Program-made: the position numbers and the translations under genes
The notes under the pieces: generated by a model
Told to the model about the DNA's origin: nothing
The model's database searches: none
The model's input: the letters and a program-made list of their open reading frames with translations, nothing else
In this document: positions 18,002 through 25,913 of the stretch, piece after piece
Numbering within the stretch: the first letter of the stretch is position 1
Layout of the letters: each line of letters begins with the position of its first letter
Assembly (NCBI RefSeq): GCF_027923465.1
Contig: NZ_BRLB01000001.1
Location: 496,001 to 560,000 of the forward strand
Length of the DNA stretch: 64,000 bases
From: Vallitalea longa
GTDB lineage: Bacteria > Bacillota > Clostridia > Lachnospirales > Vallitaleaceae
Direction: 5' to 3'

Positions 18002-19834
18002 TTGATAAAAAAATTCAAATTCCAAACTAAGGTTTTTCTATCCAATATTATTATTATTTCTTTTATAATGGCTTTACTTTCTATATGTTTTTATTATTTT
18101 GTAGTACAAGTAGAACTTGATAAAGCAGATAAAAATCTCAATGTATATGCTTCAAAAATATCCGATCAATATAATGATCTATTATATTACATGGATAGGA
18201 CTACGTTGCAACTAGCTTCCAATCCTACTATAATTGAATTATTTAATGAAATTCCAAAAGATAATTCTTATAACTATTTCATAGAAGAACCGCTTATCAC
18301 TAATAACCTCATACCGTTAGTAATATCTTATAACTCCAAAAAGGATTTTACTGGACGTATTTGCTTATATAATGAATTTAATGATTTCTTCTATAGCGGA
18401 ACTTTATCCACTAATCAAGAAAAAGTTAATGATTTCTTAAAAAACGAAGTATTAGATATACGTAATGAATTCTCCAAAGGTATATTTAGATTATTCACTC
18501 CTCCAAGAGATGATCCTATGAATTCAAAAAAACAGAATTCCAATAATAAGAAGTTATTCTCAATTATAAGACCTATTGTAAACTACTCTATATATAAAGC
18601 ACCTAACTACGGATATATCGAAATACAGCAACCAGTAAACAAATTGGATGAGATGTTTACTTTTTTACCTGATTCGGTAAGTGGTTATATTATAGATAAA
18701 AATGATACCGTAATCTTTTCTTACAATGTTAATGAAAATATTTCATTAGAGAAATTACAAAAAGAATTGTACACTTACAAGAACAATAATGGCCATGAAA
18801 ATCCAACTTTATATAATCCAACAAGCAAAAATAAATATTTGTATTCTAGTTCTGATATAGATGAGATGGAGACCTATATATTATTAGTCCAACCTACAAA
18901 AAAAGTGATTTCATCCCTTATTGATTTTAGGGTATTTATTCTAATCACAGCAATAATAATAATATGCGTCGTAACAACTACTCAATTTTTGATAATCAGG
19001 AAATTAACTACTCCACTTAGAGAATTACGTAAACATGTTAATAAAGTTACTCTCAATAATCTATCTATCAATATAGAACATTACGAGAATTATAACGAGT
19101 TCAACAAACTTAATGTAGCATTTAACAAAATGTGTGATAAACTAAAAGAATCTATAGATGATCGAGTGAAAGCACGTACTAGTGAACTAAAATCCCATTT
19201 GTTTGCTTTACAATCTCAGATGGATCCTCACTTTTATCATAATATATTGACAATAATCAGTGTAATCGCTGATGAAAACAATGTATCAGAAATAACAGAG
19301 ATATGTAATAAGTTATCTAGTATGCTTCGCTTTTCAACTTCTTATGATATATCTCAAAGTACAATAAATGAAGAAATCGAACATACACTCAATTATCTTC
19401 AATTAATGAAGATCAGATATGAGAATCTTTTTACTTTTGATATAAATGTTGATGAAGAATGTAAAGAAATAGACGTTCCCAAATTAATTATCCAGCCATT
19501 AACAGAAAACTGTTTTGCTCATGGTTTCAAGAAAAAAAGACCCCCATGGGATATTAAAATTGATGCAATGATTAAAAATGACAAATGGATTGTTGAAGTT
19601 ATAGATAATGGCACAGGATTTAGTGAAGAATCTCTAACAGCTCTAAATAATTTCAAAGACAAGTTTAATATAGATAGAACTCATGAATTGTTAGAAGACC
19701 TTAATATCGGAGGATTATGTTTGACTAATATATTTATTAGATTGAGCATATTATACGGAGACGATATGATATTTAGAGTTGATAGTAACCAAAAACAAAC
19801 TAAAATAACTATTGGAGGCAAAATAAATGTATAA
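18002..19834 (+). CDS. YesM-type sensor histidine kinase
   Basis: The roughly 610-residue kinase has an N-terminal membrane segment (VFLSNIIIISFIMALLSICF), an extracellular sensor, a second membrane segment near residues 305-325, a HAMP region, a His_kinase domain with QMDPHFYHN (His410; the family norm is PHFLFN, so Leu-Phe is replaced by Tyr-His) and a C-terminal ATPase domain with ENCFAHGF and DNGTGF. The TTG at 18002 is preferred because AAGGATG lies about eight bases before it; an ATG three codons earlier overlaps that site. It overlaps the response regulator gene by eight bases and is divergent from the importer/sulfatase operon, its likely target. Confidence 0.88.
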   Translation: MIKKFKFQTKVFLSNIIIISFIMALLSICFYYFVVQVELDKADKNLNVYASKISDQYNDLLYYMDRTTLQLASNPTIIELFNEIPKDNSYNYFIEEPLITNNLIPLVISYNSKKDFTGRICLYNEFNDFFYSGTLSTNQEKVNDFLKNEVLDIRNEFSKGIFRLFTPPRDDPMNSKKQNSNNKKLFSIIRPIVNYSIYKAPNYGYIEIQQPVNKLDEMFTFLPDSVSGYIIDKNDTVIFSYNVNENISLEKLQKELYTYKNNNGHENPTLYNPTSKNKYLYSSSDIDEMETYILLVQPTKKVISSLIDFRVFILITAIIIICVVTTTQFLIIRKLTTPLRELRKHVNKVTLNNLSINIEHYENYNEFNKLNVAFNKMCDKLKESIDDRVKARTSELKSHLFALQSQMDPHFYHNILTIISVIADENNVSEITEICNKLSSMLRFSTSYDISQSTINEEIEHTLNYLQLMKIRYENLFTFDINVDEECKEIDVPKLIIQPLTENCFAHGFKKKRPPWDIKIDAMIKNDKWIVEVIDNGTGFSEESLTALNNFKDKFNIDRTHELLEDLNIGGLCLTNIFIRLSILYGDDMIFRVDSNQKQTKITIGGKINV

Positions 19835-21317
19835 AGTGTTAGTTGTTGAAGATGAACCCCCTATCCTAAGAGGTATTTGTAATGCTATCAAACAAGTTAA
19901 TCCCAATTTTGAAATAACTTCAACTGCATATAACGGTCAAGATGCTGTTGAGTTACTAAAAAAAAGTTCATATGATTTAGTGATAACAGATATAAATATG
20001 CCTATAAATGATGGTTTTTATATTTTAGAGTATATCACTAAAAATTGTCCCAGCACTATATCTGTCATATTAACTGGATATCAAGAATTTGATTACGCAA
20101 AAAAAGCAATACAATACAAAGTATATGACTATTTGGTTAAACCTATAAATAAACAAGTATTAGAGAAATTACTGAATTCTATTGATAATCACCTAAAAAC
20201 TCAAAAAAGAGAAAACAAAAGGGAAAAATTAATTTCTTCAGTACATACTAATACTTATATAGATAAAGTAAATGAAGCATTAGGTGAGAATTGCTATATG
20301 TTCTTGTTATGTGCAGGTTCCTTTCCCGTTACAGGATATGATTCTATGACACCAGGAAGCAGTATATGGAAAACTTATAATCTTGAATCTATATCAAAAA
20401 ATATCATCAATGAAAATTTCAGTTGGATAATTAATGGGAAAACTCCTAGTGAACAAATAATTATACTAGCTGGTAACAGTAAAACTTGCAATACTTTTTC
20501 CAAAAGTTTGTTTAACATGGTATCCCAACAAAAAATACCTATCACAATAGTAGTTAGTGAACAGATAAATAATTACTCTCAAATATACCCTACTCACAAT
20601 CTACTAAGAGATTTTATGTATCAAAATATCATTTTTGGTAAATCTAGTTTGCTATTTTTCAAAAACCCAAAAAATACTAAATCAAACAATAATATTTTTG
20701 ATGAACAGAAACTAAATATTTCTCTAAATTATAATTCTGTTACTAAAACAAGAACAGCCGTTTCCAATATCATAAAATCATTTAACAATAAACATATTAC
20801 ACAACAGGATTTAAAGAATAATCTTAGAAAAATACTATACTTGATTAATTCTTCATCGAAAGATAATACCATTAATATAGAATCAAGTCTAAATGAAGTT
20901 ATTGTTAACTCCTTTAATTATGATTCACTTCTAGAAGGCATGGATGTACTTATTAAAAATTGCTATAACAAAACTGCTATATACTCTTCCGACAAAAAAA
21001 TACTTGTTGAAGATATAAAAAAATATATTGACAATCATTTATCAGAAACAATAAGCAATCAAATCTTATCTAAGATTTTTGGACTCGTTCCTTCATATAT
21101 AAGTACAATTTTCAAATCACATACCGATACTATACTATCAGAGTATATAATTAATAAACGTATAGAAAAAGCCAAAAAACTGTTATTGTCTGACACTAAC
21201 CTTTTAGCTAAAGATGTAGCTAAATTGGTAGGTTATAATGACCCGCTTTATTTTTCTAAAGTTTTCAAGAAAAGAACTGGTATATACCCTTCCAAATACA
21301 AAAACAAACAATATTAA
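19827..21317 (+). CDS. YesN-type response regulator with AraC DNA-binding domain
   Basis: The 496-residue protein has a receiver domain (ED at residues 8-9, phospho-acceptor Asp55 in TDINMP, Lys in LVKP) and a C-terminal AraC-type helix-turn-helix pair (LSKIFGLVPSYISTIFKSH, then DVAKLVGYNDPLYFSKVFKK). GGAGG precedes the ATG inside the end of the kinase gene. It forms a two-component pair with that kinase and probably controls the divergent sulfatase operon, perhaps also the following methyltransferase genes. Confidence 0.9.
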   Translation: MYKVLVVEDEPPILRGICNAIKQVNPNFEITSTAYNGQDAVELLKKSSYDLVITDINMPINDGFYILEYITKNCPSTISVILTGYQEFDYAKKAIQYKVYDYLVKPINKQVLEKLLNSIDNHLKTQKRENKREKLISSVHTNTYIDKVNEALGENCYMFLLCAGSFPVTGYDSMTPGSSIWKTYNLESISKNIINENFSWIINGKTPSEQIIILAGNSKTCNTFSKSLFNMVSQQKIPITIVVSEQINNYSQIYPTHNLLRDFMYQNIIFGKSSLLFFKNPKNTKSNNNIFDEQKLNISLNYNSVTKTRTAVSNIIKSFNNKHITQQDLKNNLRKILYLINSSSKDNTINIESSLNEVIVNSFNYDSLLEGMDVLIKNCYNKTAIYSSDKKILVEDIKKYIDNHLSETISNQILSKIFGLVPSYISTIFKSHTDTILSEYIINKRIEKAKKLLLSDTNLLAKDVAKLVGYNDPLYFSKVFKKRTGIYPSKYKNKQY

Positions 21318-21506
21318 TTAAAGATTACCAATTCCAACTTATTTGTAATTAATCATCAATAATAGTTAGGTTTCATATTGTGTTATATCCTTTACGCAAA
21401 ATACTGCAAAAAAAGCAAAAATAATACAACTAAAAATTATAAATCTATGATAATATATATATATATTTCTAATAAATATACATTCTATAAAAATAGGTGA
21501 TTACCC

Positions 21507-22775
21507 ATGTTAGATTTTTTTCAAGAAGATGAGTTGAATATTATAAAAAAGCATATGGAGTTATTTTACAAAATAACAGAAATAAACTGTATGTTGATTG
21601 ATGATACAGGATCTACAGTTTTTTCTCAAGGAGAAATTTTCAATTATTGTAATAAATTCATGGAACTTACTGGTGATAAGTGCCCATGCTGTGGAGCGCA
21701 TTTATATGCAAGTAAACAATCGGAATCGTTAGGTGAGTCATATATTTTTTTCTGTCCTGGAGGATTAGTTCACATTACATCTGCAATCGTTATTGGAAAT
21801 GTTTTTCGAGGTGCTCTGTTGGCAGGTCCAATACAAATGAATATTACAGACCCATATGTTATTGATAATTTAATAAAAGTATATAATATACCTATTTCAT
21901 CAAGAGGTATATTGCAGTCATATTATAAAATAATTCCTATAGTGGCTCCTGAAAAAGTTAGATACTTAGCTAATCTGTTATATATAATCACTAAAGATAT
22001 TGTAGGAGACCAAAAATCCGAATTAAAGAAAAAAAGGGATTTCTATTTGGAACAAAAAATAATAAATGAGAATATCCAAGAAATTAAAGAAGAAAATAAT
22101 TATGAACGTAAGACTTATCCTATTGAACTAGAAAAAGAATTAAGTGGGAAAGTCAGAAGAGGGGATTTAGACGGTGCGAAAGCCATTCTTAATGAAATCC
22201 TTGGTTATATATTATTTAAACACAGCGGCAATAATGATATGGTCATTTCTTTTATTATAGAACTAGTTGTTGTAATGTCTAGGGCTGCAGTCGAAGGGGG
22301 AGGCAATTTCGAAGAAATTTTCACACAAAACATAAAATTCTACAAAACAGCTTTTAGTATCAACAATATAGAGGAACTATGTGTATGGATAGTAAAGGTT
22401 CTAGAAAAATTTACAGAACTTGCATTCAAATTAAATAAAGATAACGTTGAAAACACTAACGTTATCAAAAAAGCTTTACAATATATAAATAATAATTATG
22501 ATAAAAATATCTCTTTGGACGATGTTGCAAAACATGTCAGTCTGAGCCCAACTTATTTCAGTAGATTTTTTAGCAAAGAAACCAATATGAAATTTTCGGA
22601 ATATCTTAATATGGTAAGAGTTGAAGAAAGCAAAAAATACTTGCTGGATTTAAAATATAGCATAAGTGATATAGCTGTTATGATGGGTTTTAGTGATCAA
22701 AGTTATTATACTAAGGTATTTAAAAACTATGAGAACGTATCTCCCGGAAAATACAGAAAAATGTTTAATTTATGA
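21507..22775 (+). CDS. PocR-domain AraC-family transcriptional regulator
   Basis: The 422-residue regulator has an N-terminal PocR ligand-sensing domain (residues about 5-170) with the typical cysteine set Cys59, Cys61, Cys62 and Cys83 (CPCC and FFCPGG), a helical middle part, and a C-terminal AraC DNA-binding domain from about 325 (DVAKHVSLSPTYFSRFFSKE, then DIAVMMGFSDQSYYTKVFKN). PocR-type sensors respond to small organic ligands and often sit beside corrinoid-dependent pathways. It stands just before the first corrinoid gene (96 bases) on the same strand and is the best candidate for its activator. It has a GGTGA ribosome binding site. Confidence 0.85.
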   Translation: MLDFFQEDELNIIKKHMELFYKITEINCMLIDDTGSTVFSQGEIFNYCNKFMELTGDKCPCCGAHLYASKQSESLGESYIFFCPGGLVHITSAIVIGNVFRGALLAGPIQMNITDPYVIDNLIKVYNIPISSRGILQSYYKIIPIVAPEKVRYLANLLYIITKDIVGDQKSELKKKRDFYLEQKIINENIQEIKEENNYERKTYPIELEKELSGKVRRGDLDGAKAILNEILGYILFKHSGNNDMVISFIIELVVVMSRAAVEGGGNFEEIFTQNIKFYKTAFSINNIEELCVWIVKVLEKFTELAFKLNKDNVENTNVIKKALQYINNNYDKNISLDDVAKHVSLSPTYFSRFFSKETNMKFSEYLNMVRVEESKKYLLDLKYSISDIAVMMGFSDQSYYTKVFKNYENVSPGKYRKMFNL

Positions 22776-22871
22776 TACTTCTCGCAACATCTATATTCCA
22801 TAAAACAAATCAATTAAATATCGACGTTGAGATATTAGATTATAGCATAATACAGGTAAAAAGGTGGTTGT

Positions 22872-23510
22872 ATGGATACTTTAAATGAAATTTCTAAATA
22901 TGTACAAGAAGGTCAATCAATAAAAGTCCGTAAATTGACTATTTCTGCATTAGAAAAAGGTTATACTTATCAGCAGATATTAGAGACTCTAATTACGGCT
23001 ATGGATATTATCGGTAATAAATTCAAAAAAAATAAGGTATATGTCCCAGAAGTACTTATTGCTTCAAGAGCATTTAATATCGCTCTTGATATAATAAGTC
23101 CCCTTGTTGATCCTAATATGAGCACCTATATTGGAAAAGTAGTTATCGGTACAGTTGAAGGTGATTTACATGATATAGGGAAAAATCTTGTCAAAATGAT
23201 GATGGTTGGCACTGGATTCGAAGTAATTGATTTAGGCGTTGACATATCACCCAAAAAATTTGTTGAAGCAGTCAGAAAGTATAAACCTGATATAGTTGCG
23301 ATGTCCGCTCTTCTTACCACAACTATGATAACTATGAAAAATACTATTAAACTATTAGAAGAAGAAGGACTTCGAGATAATATTACCATTTTTATCGGAG
23401 GTGCACCAATTACTTCTAACTATGCAAGAACCATAGGTGCAGATATATATTCCACCGATGCTGCAAGTGCCGCTGAACTAGCTAAAGAAATTGTTTCTAA
23501 TGACTCTTGA
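22872..23510 (+). CDS. Methyltransferase corrinoid protein (MtbC/MttC type), copy 1
   Basis: The 212-residue protein has a helical cap domain (residues 1-85) and a B12-binding Rossmann domain with the base-off signature GDLHDIG (97-103; His100 is the lower cobalt ligand), SALLTTT and GGAP. Such proteins accept a methyl group on Co(I) from a substrate methyltransferase and hand it to an acceptor methyltransferase. The ribosome binding site is AAAGGTGG. It closely resembles the next corrinoid gene over its whole length, so the two are paralogues, separated by 273 bases with a palindromic element. Confidence 0.93.
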   Translation: MDTLNEISKYVQEGQSIKVRKLTISALEKGYTYQQILETLITAMDIIGNKFKKNKVYVPEVLIASRAFNIALDIISPLVDPNMSTYIGKVVIGTVEGDLHDIGKNLVKMMMVGTGFEVIDLGVDISPKKFVEAVRKYKPDIVAMSALLTTTMITMKNTIKLLEEEGLRDNITIFIGGAPITSNYARTIGADIYSTDAASAAELAKEIVSNDS

Positions 23511-23603
23511 TATCCTACAAGATAAAATAGTACAAAATTAAATATAATTTTTCTATATTTAATATTGATTGTATACTAGAATAATTACATACTATTATAA
23601 ATA

Positions 23604-23757
23604 ACTCAACTTTCCCACCTTTAATTTAATGCAGGAAAATAAAAGGTAATAGGTTTGGTTTGCAGAATAAAAAGATAGAAGGAACACCTATATTTTTATT
23701 CTGCAAAGCCTTTTAATTAGCTTTTCTGCATAGAATATTGAAGTGGGAAAGTTGAGT
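23604..23757. repeat. Long palindromic element (copy A, about 154 bp)
   Basis: Terminal arms ACTCAACTTTCCCAC (23604-23618) and GTGGGAAAGTTGAGT (23743-23757) are perfect 15-bp complements. The centre, TTTGCAGAATAAAAA and TTTTTATTCTGCAAA, is again a perfect 15-bp inverted repeat, and the segments between pair with gaps (ATGCAGGAAAA with TTTTCTGCAT; AAAAGG with CCTTTT). The whole unit can fold into one long hairpin. Related copies are at 41112-41272 (decayed) and 59850-59895 (core only), so it looks like a small non-autonomous palindromic repeat. It lies between the two corrinoid genes. Confidence 0.7.
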
Positions 23758-23783
23758 AAATAAATTATAAGGAGTGCTGATTA

Positions 23784-24419
23784 ATGAACGAATTACTACA
23801 AAATATTTCAGAAAACTTACAAAAGGGAAAAATGCCAGAAGTAGTTTCTTTAACTAAACAAGCTGTATCTGAAGGACTTGATCCATCTGAAATTCTTAAT
23901 GGATTACTTGATGGAATGGGAGTTATAGGAGAAAAGTTCAAGAAAAATGAAGTATTCGTACCAGAAGTATTGATTGCTGCTAGAGCTATGAATGGTGGTC
24001 TTGATGTTATCAAACCATTACTAGAAGAACAAGGTGTAGACCCAGTAGGAAAAGTTATTATCGGAACTGTAAAAGGAGATTTACATGATATAGGTAAGAA
24101 TCTCGTAAGAATGATGATGGTTGGTGCTGGACTTGATGTTATTGATCTTGGTGTTGACGTTTCCCCTGAGAAATACATAGCAGCAGTTGAAGAAAATAAT
24201 CCTGATATAGTTGCAATGTCCGCTCTTCTTACTACTACAATGCCTAATATGAAATTAGTTATTGATGCATTAGAAGAAAAAGGACTAAGAGATAAAGTAA
24301 AAGTTATGATTGGCGGAGCTCCTGTTACTGATAATTATGCACAAGAAATTGGTGCAGATCGTTATACCTCAGATGCTGCAACAGCTGCAGAAGTTGCTAA
24401 AGAATTAATTTTAAACTAA
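23784..24419 (+). CDS. Methyltransferase corrinoid protein (MtbC/MttC type), copy 2
   Basis: The 211-residue protein has the same cap plus B12-binding architecture as the preceding gene: GDLHDIG with His101, SALLTTT and GGAP. Its codon choice (GGAGCT, GCAGCT runs) is that of a well-expressed gene and its AAGGAG ribosome binding site is strong. It is 26 bases from the MtaA-like gene and surely co-transcribed with it. It carries the methyl group between a substrate methyltransferase and an acceptor methyltransferase. Confidence 0.93.
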   Translation: MNELLQNISENLQKGKMPEVVSLTKQAVSEGLDPSEILNGLLDGMGVIGEKFKKNEVFVPEVLIAARAMNGGLDVIKPLLEEQGVDPVGKVIIGTVKGDLHDIGKNLVRMMMVGAGLDVIDLGVDVSPEKYIAAVEENNPDIVAMSALLTTTMPNMKLVIDALEEKGLRDKVKVMIGGAPVTDNYAQEIGADRYTSDAATAAEVAKELILN

Positions 24420-24445
24420 AAACTAAAGAGAGGAAAGGTGTTAAT

Positions 24446-25798
24446 ATGACAGGAAAAGAACGAGTACTTAATATTATGCAACATCAATCCACTGATAAAA
24501 TACCTTGGGTTCCATTTGTTGGTGTCCATGCTGGATCAATTAAAGGTTATACAGCAGAAGAAGTATTAAAAGATTCCGATAAATTATATGAATCATTAAT
24601 GGAAGCTCATAAATTATATCAACCAGACGGTCTTCCAGTGATTTTTGATTTACAGGTAGAAGCTGAGATACTTGGTTGTGACCTTGTTTGGTCAGATGAT
24701 TGTCCTCCATCAGTTAAATCACATATATGTGAAGATGAAGCAAGAATACCTTGTAAATGTAAACTTCCTACTAAAGAAAGTGGAAGAATCCCTCTTATTC
24801 TTGATGTAATGAACAGAATGAAAGAATCCGTAGGAGATACTACTGCTCTTTATGGCTTAATATGCGGTCCTTTCACACTTGCATCCCATCTAAGAGGTAA
24901 TAACCTTTTTATGGATATGATATTAGATGAAAACTATGTTAAGCAATTAATGGAATATTGTACAGAAGTTGCTCTACGTATGATAGATTTTTATACAGAA
25001 GCTGGTATGGATGTGATAGCTGTAGTTGACCCGTTAGTATCTCAAATATCTCCAGAACATTTTACAGCTCTATGTCACGAATCATTCTCCACTATATTTG
25101 ATTATATAAACATGAAAAATGTGAAATCTTCATTTTTTGTTTGCGGTAATGCTACAAGACAAATAGAAGTGATGTGTAAAACCAATCCAGATTCAATTTC
25201 TATAGATGAGAATGTAGATATAAAATCAGCTAAAGAGATAACTGATAAATACAATATAACAATTGGTGGTAACATACCATTGACAACATTGATGTTACAT
25301 GGAACTCAACAGGACAATATGAAATATGTCGTTAATATGATAGATACATTGACACATGATAATCTGATTATATCACCTGGTTGCGATATGCCTTACGCTG
25401 TACCAAAAGACAATACAATCGCTATAGGTCAAACAATAAAAGATACTGATACTATACGTGAAATGGTTAAAAACTATGAATCAAAAGATGATGACATTGA
25501 TGTTGATATACCAGATTATAAGAATTTAGAAAAACCATTTATTGAAGTATTCACTCTTGATTCTTCATCATGTGCTGCTTGTACATATATGATGGATGCT
25601 GCTAATGTAGCTAAAGATCATTTTGGTGATAAAATAGATTTGATTGAATACAAATATACTGAAAAGATCAATATTGCTAGATGTAAAAAAATGGGAGTTA
25701 AGAATTTACCAAGTATTTATATCAACGGTGAACTGAAGTGGGCTTCCATAATACCTAGTAAGGAAGAATTATTTAGCGTAATAGAATCATATTTATAG
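24446..25798 (+). CDS. MtaA-like (UroD superfamily) methyltransferase fused to thioredoxin-like domain
   Basis: Residues 1-345 form a UroD-fold methyltransferase of the MtaA/MtbA/MtsA group (MTGKERVLNIMQHQSTDKIP, LYGLICGPFTLASHL, AGMDVIAVVDPLVSQISP, IISPGCDMP). Of the HxC...C zinc ligands, Cys233 (in FVCGN) and Cys313 (in PGCDMP) are present, but the His position is Phe231. Residues about 362-450 form a small thioredoxin-like domain with a CAAC motif (376-379) and the cis-proline loop NLPSIYINGE. The usual length of MtaA is about 340, so this is a fusion. It sits right after the corrinoid gene and presumably moves methyl groups between corrinoid protein and an acceptor; the redox domain may guard or reduce the zinc thiols (inference). 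Confidence 0.85.
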   Translation: MTGKERVLNIMQHQSTDKIPWVPFVGVHAGSIKGYTAEEVLKDSDKLYESLMEAHKLYQPDGLPVIFDLQVEAEILGCDLVWSDDCPPSVKSHICEDEARIPCKCKLPTKESGRIPLILDVMNRMKESVGDTTALYGLICGPFTLASHLRGNNLFMDMILDENYVKQLMEYCTEVALRMIDFYTEAGMDVIAVVDPLVSQISPEHFTALCHESFSTIFDYINMKNVKSSFFVCGNATRQIEVMCKTNPDSISIDENVDIKSAKEITDKYNITIGGNIPLTTLMLHGTQQDNMKYVVNMIDTLTHDNLIISPGCDMPYAVPKDNTIAIGQTIKDTDTIREMVKNYESKDDDIDVDIPDYKNLEKPFIEVFTLDSSSCAACTYMMDAANVAKDHFGDKIDLIEYKYTEKINIARCKKMGVKNLPSIYINGELKWASIIPSKEELFSVIESYL

Positions 25799-25805
25799 AA
25801 TCCTT

Positions 25806-25870
25806 GAGAGTTAGAATATTTAGAGTTATAATTTATATAATTATACTTATATTTTAACTCTCTTGCTTTT
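25806..25870 (+). terminator. Likely terminator after the MtaA-like gene
   Basis: GAGAGTTA (25806-25813) pairs with TAACTCTC (25855-25862) and AT-rich inner segments extend the stem; TTGCTTTTA follows. It lies just after the MtaA-like stop and before the ribosome binding site of the corrinoid activator gene, so it may end or attenuate the corrinoid transcript. Confidence 0.45.
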
Positions 25871-25913
25871 ATAATTAATAAAGTAAATATGAGAATATAT
25901 TGAGGAGATTCTT

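Noticed and set aside
23604-23757. CRISPR-like repeat or rho-independent terminator
   Set aside because: There is one inverted, not several direct repeats, and no U-run follows the outer stem; size and nested arms fit a palindromic element.
22776-23783. Cobalamin riboswitch near the corrinoid genes
   Set aside because: No B12-box-like GCCACTG sequence or the expected multi-stem G-rich pattern was found on either strand; the structure between the genes is the palindromic repeat.
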